Positions 55,588-64,000 are shown, counted from the first letter of the stretch. The stretch is 64,000 nt of DNA from Dickeya fangzhongdai (GCF_002812485.1 NZ_CP025003.1:3224001-3288000); one strand, 5' to 3'. Translations and numbers: made by a program. Notes: generated by a model from the sequence alone, not told the origin.

Positions 55588-55617
55588 CTTTTCCGTACCG
55601 CCATTAGCACGAAAAAG
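55588..55617 (-). promoter_or_regulatory. Hexaloop hairpin: probable NasR (ANTAR) binding site
   Basis: On the minus strand an 11-bp stem (CTTTTTCGTGC against GTACGGAAAAG, two G-U pairs) is closed by a further U-G pair and holds the hexaloop AAUGGC. A at loop position 1 and G at position 4 match the hexanucleotide-loop requirement known for ANTAR antiterminators. It lies 8 bp before the leader terminator. The second hairpin of a typical ANTAR pair is not evident. Confidence 0.7.
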
Positions 55618-55643
55618 TCGCAGTGAATTGTTACCGGAGATGA

Positions 55644-55659
55644 AGCAAGGTGTGTGCCA
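55644..55659 (-). promoter_or_regulatory. Sigma-54 promoter of the nas operon
   Basis: TGGCACACACCTTGCT matches the -24/-12 consensus TGGCAC-N5-TTGCW exactly, with GG and GC ten bases apart. Transcription from about 55633 gives a leader of about 144 nt containing the hexaloop hairpin and terminator. Confidence 0.85.
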
Positions 55660-55870
55660 ACCTGTCAGATATCCCTGTGACCTGACAGCACATTGAGTGG
55701 ACCGTCCATGCCGCGCCGGATAACCGACGCGTCCCGATGGGGCTATTCTGCTCGCCGAAAGCGCGGCTAATATTGAGCTGGATCAATTCAGCCGGGATAT
55801 CAGGCCAATGGCGAAAACGAACAACCGCCGCTATACGCGTCAGAGCGGTGGGAAGATAACGGCTTCGGCT

Positions 55871-55907
55871 GCACCGTTATCTGGCAAATCACGCACGCTT
55901 TATGTGC
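55871..55907 (-). promoter_or_regulatory. Candidate NtrC enhancer sites
   Basis: GCAC-N7-GTGC at 55893-55907 matches the NtrC dyad core. A weaker copy (GCAC-N7-TGGC) lies at 55871-55885, 22 bp away centre to centre, i.e. two helical turns. They are about 240-270 bp upstream of the sigma-54 start, a usable enhancer distance. Confidence 0.55.
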
Positions 55908-55958
55908 ATTCACGGCGAGCGGATTCCAGTTAACGCCATGCAAACTCGCCGCGTTCCA

Positions 55959-57245
55959 TCAGGGGTTATCCTGAAACACATCCGCCACCGCCAGCATGGC
56001 GTTGGCAATCTCGATCAGTTTCTTATTCTGGTTCATCGCCATACGGCGCAGGGTTTTATACGCCTCTTCTTCGCTTAAGCCCCGGTGCTGCATCAGCACG
56101 CCCTTGGCCCGGTCGATTTGGCGCCGCTCATCCAGCGTCGCGCGCATCGCCGCCAGTTCATGATCCAGCGCCTGCAGACGCCGCGCCTGCTGTTGCACCA
56201 GCGACAGCAGCGAACGCCCCAGCTGCGGCCGCACGCCGTCGCTGTCGAGCCAGCTGTGCGCCGCCGCGCCCTGCTCCATCTCCGAGCGGGCGATAAACAC
56301 CGAATAGCTGTGGTCTTCCCCCTGCTGCGCCGCCATCAGGCCGGCGACATCCGCCTGCTGGTCAAGACAAGCCTGCTCGGCGGCGGCGATACGATCGCGG
56401 CACAGTTGCATCAGCGTCTGCTCCAGCCGATCCTCGATTTGCTTCATGGCGTCGATACGCGCCGTCGCCAGCGCGAACCATTGCAGGCTGCCTTCCAGCG
56501 GCAGGTTGTCCGGCGCGCGGGTGCAGGCCACGCGTCGCAGTCGTTCAAATTCCCGATCGGTCGCCAGCGATAGCCAGCGCTCACGGCTGACGTCATCGGC
56601 GAAATTGGCGAAGGTATCGAAACAACGCTCCTGACGTTCGATCAGGTCCAGCAATGTCTGCTGAGTACTGACCGGAAATTCACCGGCGGCAAACGCGGCT
56701 GCGCCGACCGCCCGCTCCTGACCGGCCAATTCCTTGCCCTGCATGAAACTGAACATCGCCACCAGCGCCCGGGCAATCACCGGCTCCGCCGCGGTATCCG
56801 ACACTTCGAACACCAGCGTCAATAGATGGCGGATGATGTCGTTGAACACCGTCATCGCGTCCGACTGCGGCAACGCGCGTTGCCGCACCTGCTGGCGCAG
56901 CGACGGCAGCAACCCCAGCGTGTAAACCACACTGGCGGCACGGCTGAACAGCCGGCTGGCCTGCGGCAACGACCCGGCGCGCTGCGCCAGGTCATCCAGT
57001 TGTTCCATAAATTGCGACTCGGCCTGTTGCACATCCTGCTCGCGCTGCGGCAGTTCATCCACACACAGCCGCCCGTCCGAACACAGGAACAGGTTGGAGG
57101 TGCCGCGTTCGCGTTGCAGCATGTGCACCAGCTGGCTGATGCGCCCCACCAGCTCGCCGCTTTGCAGCAGCCCGCGCAGGCTATTCAGTTCACACTGGCG
57201 CGAAGCCATCAGAAAACGAATTGTCGTTGAAGGGTCCGCTACCAT
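55959..57245 (-). CDS. nasR: Nitrate/nitrite-responsive transcription antiterminator NasR
   Basis: Cytoplasmic RNA-binding regulator of 428 residues. The N-terminal NIT (nitrate/nitrite sensing) domain covers about residues 30-290 (ISQLVHMLQRERGTSNLFLC is its typical start). A coiled linker leads to a C-terminal ANTAR domain (LDERRQIDRAKGVLMQHRGL, LSEEEAYKTLRRMAMNQNKK, LIEIANAMLAV). It precedes nasF on the same strand, separated by about 470 bp containing the operon's own sigma-54 promoter and leader, so it is probably transcribed separately as in Klebsiella. Confidence 0.95.
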   Translation of the reverse strand: MVADPSTTIRFLMASRQCELNSLRGLLQSGELVGRISQLVHMLQRERGTSNLFLCSDGRLCVDELPQREQDVQQAESQFMEQLDDLAQRAGSLPQASRLFSRAASVVYTLGLLPSLRQQVRQRALPQSDAMTVFNDIIRHLLTLVFEVSDTAAEPVIARALVAMFSFMQGKELAGQERAVGAAAFAAGEFPVSTQQTLLDLIERQERCFDTFANFADDVSRERWLSLATDREFERLRRVACTRAPDNLPLEGSLQWFALATARIDAMKQIEDRLEQTLMQLCRDRIAAAEQACLDQQADVAGLMAAQQGEDHSYSVFIARSEMEQGAAAHSWLDSDGVRPQLGRSLLSLVQQQARRLQALDHELAAMRATLDERRQIDRAKGVLMQHRGLSEEEAYKTLRRMAMNQNKKLIEIANAMLAVADVFQDNP

Positions 57246-57293
57246 TCTCTCTTCTCTCTACACCGCCGATTGCCACATTATGCAATACATATG

Positions 57294-57326
57294 CAAATAG
57301 TGCGCCTGATACAAATAGTGCGCCTG
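57294..57326. repeat. Short tandem repeat upstream of nasR
   Basis: CAAATAGTGCGCCTG occurs twice with an 18-bp period (57294-57308, 57312-57326), about 50-80 bp before the nasR start. Confidence 0.7.
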
Positions 57327-57403
57327 CTCAGGCGGTTGTGCAACCAACGGGCTGACCAGCACCAAACCGGCGCGTGGTATTCCAAACTATAGGGCAGGAT
57401 CGT

Positions 57404-57678
57404 CTATCGGTGTGGGGGCAGTCCAAACTGCTGTGCGCCGATATCGGCATCCAGCGTGGCGAACATCTTATTTTTGAATTCGAGTCGAACAGATTATTCA
57501 CCAGATGCACAATATCGCCGTTTGTGGCGCTACTTTGCTTGCCAATTTCCGAAGAGTGGCCGGCGGAATTATAAATCCGCTTGCCAATCAGCAGCGGCGT
57601 TTTACCGGCCGCGTCATAGGTGATGTTGTAAGTCGGTTTTCCGTCGCAATCGTTGGCGACCGACAGAATACGCTCCAT
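57404..57678 (-). pseudogene. Small hypothetical gene with probable frameshift
   Basis: From the ATG at 57678 (AAGGA just upstream) a well-formed coding stretch reads MERILSVANDCDGKPTYNIT, KTPLLIGKRIYNSAG, NGDIVHLVNNLFDS. Near 57475 the frame turns into Arg/Ser/Cys-rich nonsense, while the neighbouring frame continues sensibly as KMFATLDADIGAQQFGLPPHR and stops at 57404. A one-base indel near the five-A run is the simplest explanation. I do not recognise the family. The uninterrupted but probably wrong frame would run to 57328. Confidence 0.4.
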
Positions 57679-57756
57679 TATCCTTGCTGTATTAAGTCTA
57701 AAAAATCGATTTATCAAAAGAAAAAACAGCAGTAAAAATATAACCAGATTTAAAAA

Positions 57757-57787
57757 GGCAGAGCCGGGAAATAATCCCCGCTCTGCC
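57757..57787 (-). terminator. Terminator of the efflux operon
   Basis: GGCAGAGC/GCTCTGCC with inner GGG/CCC pairing; a TTTTTAAA run follows on the minus strand, 9 bp past the outer-membrane-factor stop. Confidence 0.85.
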
Positions 57788-57795
57788 GAAAAATA

Positions 57796-59193
57796 TTATT
57801 TCACCCCACCTCCCAATACGTTATACAGCGTAATCAGATTATCCAGCCGCGACTGTTCCAGGCTGAGCAACGACTGACGAGCGCTGTACAGCGTGCGCTG
57901 GGCATCCAGTACGTTGAGGTAGGTATCGACCCCGGCGCGGTAGCGGTTGCTGGCCAGTTGATAACTGCGCTCGGCCGCCGCCACGTAATCGCGTTGCGCC
58001 GCCTGCTGCTCATCAATCGTGCCTTTGCGCGCCAGCGCGTCGGCCACTTCGCGAAACGCGGTCTGCAACGTTTTCTCGTAACTGGCGACATAGCCCTGTT
58101 TTTCCGCCTCGGCGTAGCGCAACGCCGACAGGTTGGCGCCGCCGTCAAAGATAGGCAGGCTGACGGCCGGCGCCAGCGACCAGACGTGCGCGCCGCCGCT
58201 GAACAGCGACGACAGCGCCTCGCTGCTCAGGCCGTTGCTGGCGGTCAGCGTAATGCTGGGGAAGAACGCCGCCCGCGCCGTGCCGATATTGGCATTGGCC
58301 GATTTCAGGGTATGTTCCGCCGCCTGCACATCCGGACGGCGCAACAACGCGGCGGACGAAATACCGGCGGCGACCGGTTTCACCGCCTGCGCCAGCGACG
58401 CCACATCCGCAGGCAACAGCGCCTCCGGCACCGGGCGCCCGGCCAGCAGGTCCAGCGCATTCTTATCCTGCGCTTCGGTGGTCAGCGCGCTGGCGACGTC
58501 CGCCCGCGCCTGCTGGTAGACGGTTTCCGCCTGCGCCACATCCACCGCCGACGCCACACCATTACGCAACCGGCTGCGGGTCACCGCCAGCGACTGCCCG
58601 GCGCTCTCCATCGTCTGACGCGCCAGCGCCAGATTGCTGCGGGCGGTCGCCAGCGCCACCCAGGCGGTGGACGTATCGGCGATCAGCGTCAGCCGGGTGC
58701 TGGTGGCGGTGGCGGCGCTGGACAGATACGCCTCCCGCGCCGCGCCGGTCAGGCTGCGGTTTTTACCAAACAAATCCAGCGTAAAGGCGCTGGTGGACAG
58801 GCTGGCGCCGTAGCTGCTGCTCAATACCGTCCCATTGCCGCTGCTGCTGAGCGAACGGCTGCGATCGCCATCTATCCCGGCGTTAATGGTCGGCAGCAGC
58901 GTCGCGCGCTTTTCGCCAAGCTGCGCGCGCGCCGCTTCCACATCGGCAATCGCTTTGCGCAGATCACGGTTGTCCGACAACGCCATGTCGACAACCTGAC
59001 GCAGACGATCGTCCACCAGCACCTCGCGCCACGGGATATCATCCGCCGGCTGGCGGGCCGCCGCCGCCGCATGATAGGCCGCCCCTTGCGGCCAGGCGTC
59101 AGGCACCGGCGCGGACGGCCGCTGATAGTGCGGATCCAGCGAACAGCCGGATAACAACATAGCGCCGGTCAGTAACGTCATAATAACGCGCAT
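57796..59193 (-). CDS. Outer-membrane efflux lipoprotein (OprM/NodT family)
   Basis: Trimeric TolC-like exit duct of an RND pump, 465 residues. Lipoprotein signal with lipobox LLSGC near residue 16 (MTLLTGAMLLSGCSLDPHYQ), then two outer membrane efflux repeats with typical starts (VVDMALSDNRDLRKAIADVE and RRPDVQAAEHTLKSANANIG) and the internal symmetry of the family. Its ATG overlaps the pump stop by one base (TGATG), so it is the third gene of a tripartite operon. Confidence 0.93.
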   Translation of the reverse strand: MRVIMTLLTGAMLLSGCSLDPHYQRPSAPVPDAWPQGAAYHAAAAARQPADDIPWREVLVDDRLRQVVDMALSDNRDLRKAIADVEAARAQLGEKRATLLPTINAGIDGDRSRSLSSSGNGTVLSSSYGASLSTSAFTLDLFGKNRSLTGAAREAYLSSAATATSTRLTLIADTSTAWVALATARSNLALARQTMESAGQSLAVTRSRLRNGVASAVDVAQAETVYQQARADVASALTTEAQDKNALDLLAGRPVPEALLPADVASLAQAVKPVAAGISSAALLRRPDVQAAEHTLKSANANIGTARAAFFPSITLTASNGLSSEALSSLFSGGAHVWSLAPAVSLPIFDGGANLSALRYAEAEKQGYVASYEKTLQTAFREVADALARKGTIDEQQAAQRDYVAAAERSYQLASNRYRAGVDTYLNVLDAQRTLYSARQSLLSLEQSRLDNLITLYNVLGGGVK

Positions 59194-62100
59194 CAGTTTT
59201 CTCCCTGCGTAGGCGTCGGCATCGAGGTGGATGGCGATGTTTGCGTGTGGCGACCGGGGAATACCCGTCTGACCAACACAAAGAACATCGGCACCAGAAA
59301 AATCGCCAGCACGGTGGCGGTCAGCGTACCGCCGACAATACCGCTGCCGATGGAGATACGGCTGTTGGCGCCTGCGCCGGTCGCCACCGCCAGCGGGAAT
59401 ACCCCGGCGATAAACGCCATCGACGTCATCAATACCGGCCGCAGACGCGTACGCGCCCCTTCCAGCGCCGCTTCATACAGCGTGGCGCCGCGCCGGTAAG
59501 CGGCTTCGGCGAACTCCACGATCAGAATGGCGTTCTTGGCCGACAGCCCGATGGTGGTAAGCAACGCCACCTGAAAATAGACGTCGTTTTCCAGCCCGCG
59601 CAATGTTGCGGCCAGCACCGCGCCCACCACCCCGAGCGGGATGACCATCATCACCGAGAACGGAATACTCCAGCTTTCATACAGCGCCGCCAGGCACAGG
59701 AACACCACCAGAATCGACATGGCGTAGAGCGATATCGCCTGCCCGCTGGCCAGCCGTTCCTGATAAGAGAGCTCGCTCCAGGCAAAGGTGGTGCCGGCAG
59801 GCAGCGCGCGCGCCAGCGCTTCCATCTCGTCCATCGCCTTGCCGGAGCTGACGCCGGGCGCGCCGGTGCCCTGAATTTCGTAAGACGCCAGCCCGTTATA
59901 ACGCGACAGGCTTTCCGGGCCGTAGCTCCAGCGGGTGGCGGCAAAGGCGGAGAACGGCGTCATTACGCTGTTGCCGCTGCTGTCGGTGCCGCGCACGAAC
60001 CACTTGTCGAGATCCGACGGCTGGCCGCGCGAGCCGGCGTCGCCCTGAATGTAGACTTTCTTCACCCGGCCGCGATCGATGAAGTCGTTGACGTAGGTGC
60101 CGCCCCAGGCGCTGCTCAACGTGCTGGTGACATCGCTGATCGACAGCCCCAGCGCGCGGATTTTGGCGTAGTCGAGGTCCACCTGTAGCTGCGGCATCTG
60201 CACCAGATCGTTGGGGCGTACTGCGGACAGCTGCGGATTCTTCGCCGCTTCCGCCAGCAGTTGATCGCGCAACGCCAGTAAACGACTGCGGTCGGTATTG
60301 CCGGTAGCCTGCAATTCAAAGGTAAAGCCGTCAGACTGGCCCAGCCCCTGCACCGCCGGCGGCGACATGGTGAACACCTGCGCGTCGCGAATCGCGGACA
60401 GCGCCTGCATGGCGCGATGGGCGATGGCGTCGGAACTGTTCGCGCTGCCGGGGCGTTGGCTCCAGTTCTTCAGCGCTACAAACGCCATCCCGGCATTCTG
60501 TCCGCTGCCGCTGAAGTTGAAGCCGGAAATCACGAAAATAGCTTCAACATTGTTTTTTTCCTCGGTGAGGAAATAGTGCTCGATGCGTTCCCCCACCTTA
60601 CTGGTACGGGCTTCGGTGGCGCCAGCCGGCAACGTAAACTGCACCATGACATCACCCTGATCCTCGTTAGGCAGGAAGCCGCCCGGCAACCGCAGGAACA
60701 GTAAGCCCAACGCCACGATCAGCAAACCGTACAGCGCCAGATAGCGCCACGGTCCGGTAATGACATGCGCCACCCGCCCGGTATAGCGCTGCTGCAAACG
60801 GTCATACCCACGGTTGAAACGGGCGAAGAAACCGTTGCCGTCCGGCGACGAATGCACCGCCGGTTTCAGCAACGCCGCGCACAGCGCCGGCGTCAGCGTC
60901 AACGCCACCACCACCGACAGCAGCATGGAGGACACGATGGTGATGGAGAACTGCCGATAGATCACCCCGGTCGATCCGCCGAAGAACGCCATCGGCAGAA
61001 ACACCGCGCTCAGCACCAGCGCCACCCCGATCAGCGCGCTGGAAATCTCGCGCATCGACTGTTCCGTGGCCACCACCGGCGACAGCCCCTGATCGCGCAT
61101 CAGCCGCTCGACGTTTTCCACCACCACGATGGCGTCATCCACCAGCAGGCCAATCGCCAGCACCATGCCGAACAGCGTCAGGGTATTGATGGAGTACCCG
61201 AACACCGCCAGCACGCCGAACGTCCCCAGCAATACCACCGGCACCGCCACCGCCGGGATCAGCGTGGCGCGCAGGTTCTGCAGAAACAGAAACATCACCA
61301 GCACCACCAGGGCGATGGCTTCAAACAGGGTCTGCACCACCTCTTCCACCGACACCTTGATAAAGTCGGTGCTGTCTTTCGGGTAGGACACTTCGTAGCC
61401 TTGCTGCATCTGCGGGGTGAACTCCGCCACTTTGGCTTTCACCCGCTCCGCCGTCGCCAGCGCATTGGCGCCGGACGACAGCATCACCGCGATCCCGGCG
61501 GCGGGGTGACCGTTCAGCCGGGTGGTGGTGGTGTAGTCCTCGTTGCCCAGCTCGACCCGCGCCACGTCGCCAAGGCGCACCAGCGCGCCGCTGGATTCGC
61601 TTTTAACGATGATGTCGCGGAACTGCGTCGGGGTTTTCAGCCGTGATTGCGCGGTGACGGTCGCGGTCAATTGCTGATCGCTGCCGGCCGGCTGCGCGCC
61701 GATTTTCCCGGCCGAGACCTGGGTGTTCTGCGCTTCGATCGCGGAGGAAATATCCGACGGCATCAGGCTGTACGCCGCCAGTTTGGTCGGGTCCAGCCAG
61801 ATGCGCATCGCGTACTGGGAACCGAACACCTGTACGCTGCCGACGCCGTCTACCCTGGAGAGCGGGTCCTGCAGGTTGCTGACCATGTAGTCGGCGATGT
61901 CGGCGGCGGTGCTTTTATCCGTGGTGTCGTATAACGCCATGATCAGCAGGAAATCCTGCTGGGACTTGGTCACCGTGATGCCTTGCTGTTGCACTTCAGT
62001 GGGCAGGCGGCTGGTGGCCTGTTGCACCTTGTTCTGCACCTGCACCTGCGCGGTATCCGGGTTGGTGCCCTGCGTAAACGTGGCGGTGATGCGCACATCG

Positions 62101-62360
62101 CCGCTCGAATCGCTGGAGGAAGAAAAATAGAGTAACCCGTCCAACCCGGTGAGCTGCTGCTCAATCACCTGGGTCACGCTGTTTTCCAGCGTGTCGGCGG
62201 AAGCGCCGGGGTAACTGGCTTTGATGGCGATGGAGGGCGGCGCCACATTCGGGTACTGCGCCACCGGCAGCGATTCAATCGACAGCGCGCCCGCCAGCAT
62301 GATGACAATGGCGATCACCCAGGCAAACACCGGGCGATGAATAAAGAAACGGGAGAACAT
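59193..62360 (-). CDS. RND multidrug efflux pump, inner-membrane transporter (HAE1/AcrB-MexB type)
   Basis: Proton-driven drug exporter of 1055 residues. It begins MFSRFFIHRPVFAWVIAIVI and has the twelve-helix plan with two large periplasmic loops. The proton relay is present: adjacent Asp residues near 405 in GLLVDDAIVVVEN and the Lys near 940 in LSAKNAILIVEFAE. Docking and funnel regions (QYPNVAPPSIAIKASYPGAS, TFTQGTNPDTAQVQVQNK, GGTYVNDFIDRGRVKKVYIQ) match AcrB/MexB. Two bp after the fusion-protein gene. Substrates cannot be deduced. Confidence 0.95.
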   Translation of the reverse strand: MFSRFFIHRPVFAWVIAIVIMLAGALSIESLPVAQYPNVAPPSIAIKASYPGASADTLENSVTQVIEQQLTGLDGLLYFSSSSDSSGDVRITATFTQGTNPDTAQVQVQNKVQQATSRLPTEVQQQGITVTKSQQDFLLIMALYDTTDKSTAADIADYMVSNLQDPLSRVDGVGSVQVFGSQYAMRIWLDPTKLAAYSLMPSDISSAIEAQNTQVSAGKIGAQPAGSDQQLTATVTAQSRLKTPTQFRDIIVKSESSGALVRLGDVARVELGNEDYTTTTRLNGHPAAGIAVMLSSGANALATAERVKAKVAEFTPQMQQGYEVSYPKDSTDFIKVSVEEVVQTLFEAIALVVLVMFLFLQNLRATLIPAVAVPVVLLGTFGVLAVFGYSINTLTLFGMVLAIGLLVDDAIVVVENVERLMRDQGLSPVVATEQSMREISSALIGVALVLSAVFLPMAFFGGSTGVIYRQFSITIVSSMLLSVVVALTLTPALCAALLKPAVHSSPDGNGFFARFNRGYDRLQQRYTGRVAHVITGPWRYLALYGLLIVALGLLFLRLPGGFLPNEDQGDVMVQFTLPAGATEARTSKVGERIEHYFLTEEKNNVEAIFVISGFNFSGSGQNAGMAFVALKNWSQRPGSANSSDAIAHRAMQALSAIRDAQVFTMSPPAVQGLGQSDGFTFELQATGNTDRSRLLALRDQLLAEAAKNPQLSAVRPNDLVQMPQLQVDLDYAKIRALGLSISDVTSTLSSAWGGTYVNDFIDRGRVKKVYIQGDAGSRGQPSDLDKWFVRGTDSSGNSVMTPFSAFAATRWSYGPESLSRYNGLASYEIQGTGAPGVSSGKAMDEMEALARALPAGTTFAWSELSYQERLASGQAISLYAMSILVVFLCLAALYESWSIPFSVMMVIPLGVVGAVLAATLRGLENDVYFQVALLTTIGLSAKNAILIVEFAEAAYRRGATLYEAALEGARTRLRPVLMTSMAFIAGVFPLAVATGAGANSRISIGSGIVGGTLTATVLAIFLVPMFFVLVRRVFPGRHTQTSPSTSMPTPTQGEN

Positions 62361-62362
62361 GA

Positions 62363-63508
62363 TCAGCGGGCCTCCGTCGTGCGCGGCGTCGCCGTATCCG
62401 ACCGGGCGCTCTCCTCAACGGCGGTGACTTTATCGCCCGTGCGCACCTTGTCGGTGCCTTCGGTAATCAGCCGGTCACCCGCGTTCAGCCCCTGAGTGAT
62501 CAGCCAGCGGCTGCCCATCGCTTCGCCGGTTTCCACCTCACGCCGCTCCACCACCTGCTGGTTGTTGACCACCAGCGCATAGGCATTGCCTTTGGTGTCG
62601 CGCAGGATGCCTTGCTGCGGCGCCAGAATGGCGTCAGGCACGCTGGCGGTTTCCACGGTGGCGCGCACAAACATGCCCGGTAACAACATATGCCCGGCGT
62701 TAGGGAACTCGGCGCGCAGCGTCACTGAACCGGTGGCTTCATCCACCGCCACTTCCGCCAGTTTCAGCACGCCCGGCTGGCTGTAAGGCTGGCCGTTTTC
62801 CAGCGTCAGCGTTACCGCCGCCTGCTGCTGTTTCTGGTGCGCCAGCAGCGCCAGCCGCTGACTGCTGGACTGGGTAAGGTCGACGTAGATCGGGTCCAGT
62901 TGGCGAATGGTGGCCAGCGCGGTGCTCTGGCTGGCGGTCACCAGCGCGCCCGGCGTGACCGACGAAATACCGATGCGGCCGGAAATCGGCGCGGTAATGC
63001 GGGTATACGCCAGGTTGATTTGCGCGGTTTTCAGGGCGGCGGTTTTTTCCGCAACGCTGGCGACATCCTGCTCATAGGTGGCCTGCGCGTCGTCCGCGTC
63101 CTGCTGCGACACCCCCTCTTCTTTCAGCAGCCGGGCGTAACGTTCGGCTTTCAGTTTGGCCGAGCGCACGGTGGACTGGGCGTTTTTCAGCGCCGCGGCG
63201 GCCTGATCCGCCGCCGCCTGATAACTGGCCGGGTCAATCTGATACAGCATCTGCCCGGCTTTCACTTCGCTGCCTTCGGTAAATAACCGTTGCTGGATAA
63301 TGCCATCCACCTGCGGGCGAACCTCGGATACCATCGCCGCCGTCACGCGGCCGGTCAGTTCGCTGTGCAGCGTGACGGGTGCGCCATGCAGCGTCTGCAC
63401 GGTCACCGCCACCGGCTGTGATGACGCCGGTGAAACAGCGCTGCGATCGCATCCCGTCAACAGCGCAGCGCACGTAGCCACTGTTACAATAAAGTTGTTA
63501 CTTCGCAT
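62363..63508 (-). CDS. RND efflux periplasmic adaptor (AcrA/MexA family) lipoprotein
   Basis: Membrane-fusion protein of 381 residues bridging pump and outer-membrane duct. Lipobox LLTGC near residue 20, then the barrel-sandwich/lipoyl halves (VRPQVDGIIQQRLFTEGSEV and APISGRIGISSVTPGALV) around an alpha-helical hairpin (AAALKNAQSTVRSAKLKAER), then beta-barrel and membrane-proximal domains. The ATG at 63508 has AGGA upstream. First gene of the operon, divergent from the TetR gene. Confidence 0.93.
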   Translation of the reverse strand: MRSNNFIVTVATCAALLTGCDRSAVSPASSQPVAVTVQTLHGAPVTLHSELTGRVTAAMVSEVRPQVDGIIQQRLFTEGSEVKAGQMLYQIDPASYQAAADQAAAALKNAQSTVRSAKLKAERYARLLKEEGVSQQDADDAQATYEQDVASVAEKTAALKTAQINLAYTRITAPISGRIGISSVTPGALVTASQSTALATIRQLDPIYVDLTQSSSQRLALLAHQKQQQAAVTLTLENGQPYSQPGVLKLAEVAVDEATGSVTLRAEFPNAGHMLLPGMFVRATVETASVPDAILAPQQGILRDTKGNAYALVVNNQQVVERREVETGEAMGSRWLITQGLNAGDRLITEGTDKVRTGDKVTAVEESARSDTATPRTTEAR

Positions 63509-63525
63509 CAAGTCCTGTCCTAGAA

Positions 63526-63549
63526 TTGAGAATGAACGTTCGTTCTCAA
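63526..63549. promoter_or_regulatory. Palindromic operator between efflux operon and tetR gene
   Basis: A 24-bp near-perfect palindrome (22 of 24 positions symmetric) with core GAACGTTC, flanked by TTGAGAA and TTCTCAA. It lies 18 bp from the adaptor start and 82 bp from the regulator start, as expected for a TetR-family operator controlling both. Confidence 0.75.
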
Positions 63550-63630
63550 TATAAAAAATTTGACGTCAGACTTCTTATAAAATTTGCAAGGATAGCGTTA
63601 GCAACGTTATCCAGGCATTGGAGCAATGCT

Positions 63631-64000
63631 ATGCCATCACCCCATCATGAAGACAAGACGCAGGCCCGGCGTGATCAGATCATCGCCGCCGCCCGCCGCT
63701 GCTTTCGCCAGTCCGGCTTTCACGGCGCCAGCATGGCGGAAATCGCCGCGCAGGCGCAGCTTAGCGTCGGGCAGATTTACCGCTATTTCGTCAACAAAGA
63801 CGACATCATTGAGGAGATCGTGCGGCGTATCGTCGATATCCGGCTACAGCGCATGACGCCGGAAAATGAAGACCCCCGGCGTTTTGCGCCGCTGCTGGCC
63901 CGCCGTCAGTTACCGATCGCCGGGGACAGCGATGACGATGACAACCTGCTGATGCTGGAAGTGGCATCGGAAGCCACCCGTAACCCGCGGGTGGCGAGCA
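63631..64000 (+). CDS. TetR/AcrR-family transcriptional repressor (C-terminus cut by window edge)
   Basis: The N-terminal TetR helix-turn-helix is complete: RRDQIIAAARRCFRQSGFHG, ASMAEIAAQAQLSVGQIYRY, FVNKDDIIEEIV. At least 123 residues lie in the window, and the ligand-binding domain continues beyond it. GGAG lies upstream of the ATG at 63631. Divergent placement and the palindrome between the genes indicate that it represses the efflux operon and itself. Confidence 0.93.
   Translation, partial: MPSPHHEDKTQARRDQIIAAARRCFRQSGFHGASMAEIAAQAQLSVGQIYRYFVNKDDIIEEIVRRIVDIRLQRMTPENEDPRRFAPLLARRQLPIAGDSDDDDNLLMLEVASEATRNPRVAS

Noticed and set aside
54140..55696. Plus-strand frame of 518 codons opposite nasF
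   Set aside because: Antisense shadow; composition is Arg/His-rich and it crosses the nasF leader terminator and sigma-54 promoter.
59241..61646. Several plus-strand frames opposite the RND pump gene
   Set aside because: Low-complexity His/Arg/Gln translations without motifs; the minus-strand AcrB-type protein is continuous.

Overview
The window looks like chromosomal DNA of a soft-rot enterobacterium of the genus Dickeya (formerly Erwinia chrysanthemi). The diagnostic genes are the secreted endoglucanase Cel5Z and the PL9 pectate lyase PelL, lying next to each other. The rest is enterobacterial: flhDC-motAB-cheAW, uvrY-uvrC-pgsA followed by the Gly-Cys-Leu tRNA operon, yecF, yeeO, dsrB and a nac remnant near tRNA-Asn. 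Species cannot be decided by eye.

Layout. 1-6892 (minus) is the flagellar master operon flhDC, then motA-motB-cheA-cheW and the start of a chemoreceptor cut by the window edge; a perfect CRP site lies upstream of flhD. 7515-14443 holds a YqhD-like aldehyde reductase, a second chemoreceptor with the NWETF adaptation tail, dsrB, a VOC protein, a CigR-like protein, the MATE exporter YeeO and cytochrome b562. 14848-17474 is the plant cell-wall attack pair cel5Z/pelL, convergent on a shared hairpin. 18173-20288 is a phage remnant inserted beside leuZ: a complete holin, GH104 endolysin and nested i-/o-spanin cassette, a small unknown gene and a fragment of a P2-type replication protein. 20509-24881 carries tRNAs Leu, Cys and Gly, then pgsA, uvrC, uvrY and yecF, the last with a structured leader. 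25185-27791 has tRNA-Lys(CUU), cycA, a Nac reduced to its DNA-binding domain, and tRNA-Asn.

28414-44725 is a mixed metabolic and accessory stretch: an RhlB-like glycosyltransferase, a lone cysI, ggt, a third chemoreceptor, an S66 LD-carboxypeptidase, a LysR regulator, a YbdL-like aminotransferase, an amino-acid binding protein, three tandem paralogues of an unnamed exported protein, and an FMN reductase.

44768-57245 is a complete nitrate-assimilation locus read leftward: nasR, then nasF-nasE-nasD-(nasC::nasB)-nasA-SUMT. Its control region can be read directly: a candidate NtrC dyad, a consensus sigma-54 promoter, a hexaloop hairpin fitting the ANTAR protein NasR, and a strong intrinsic terminator before nasF. 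NasC (reductase) and NasB (nitrite reductase) form one 1390-codon frame. 57796-64000 is a tripartite RND efflux operon with a divergent TetR-type regulator and a palindromic operator between them.

The observations most worth following are the tandem exported paralogues (40225-43944), the NasC::NasB fusion, the isolated lysis cassette beside pelL, the truncated nac with intact expression signals, and the structured leader of yecF.
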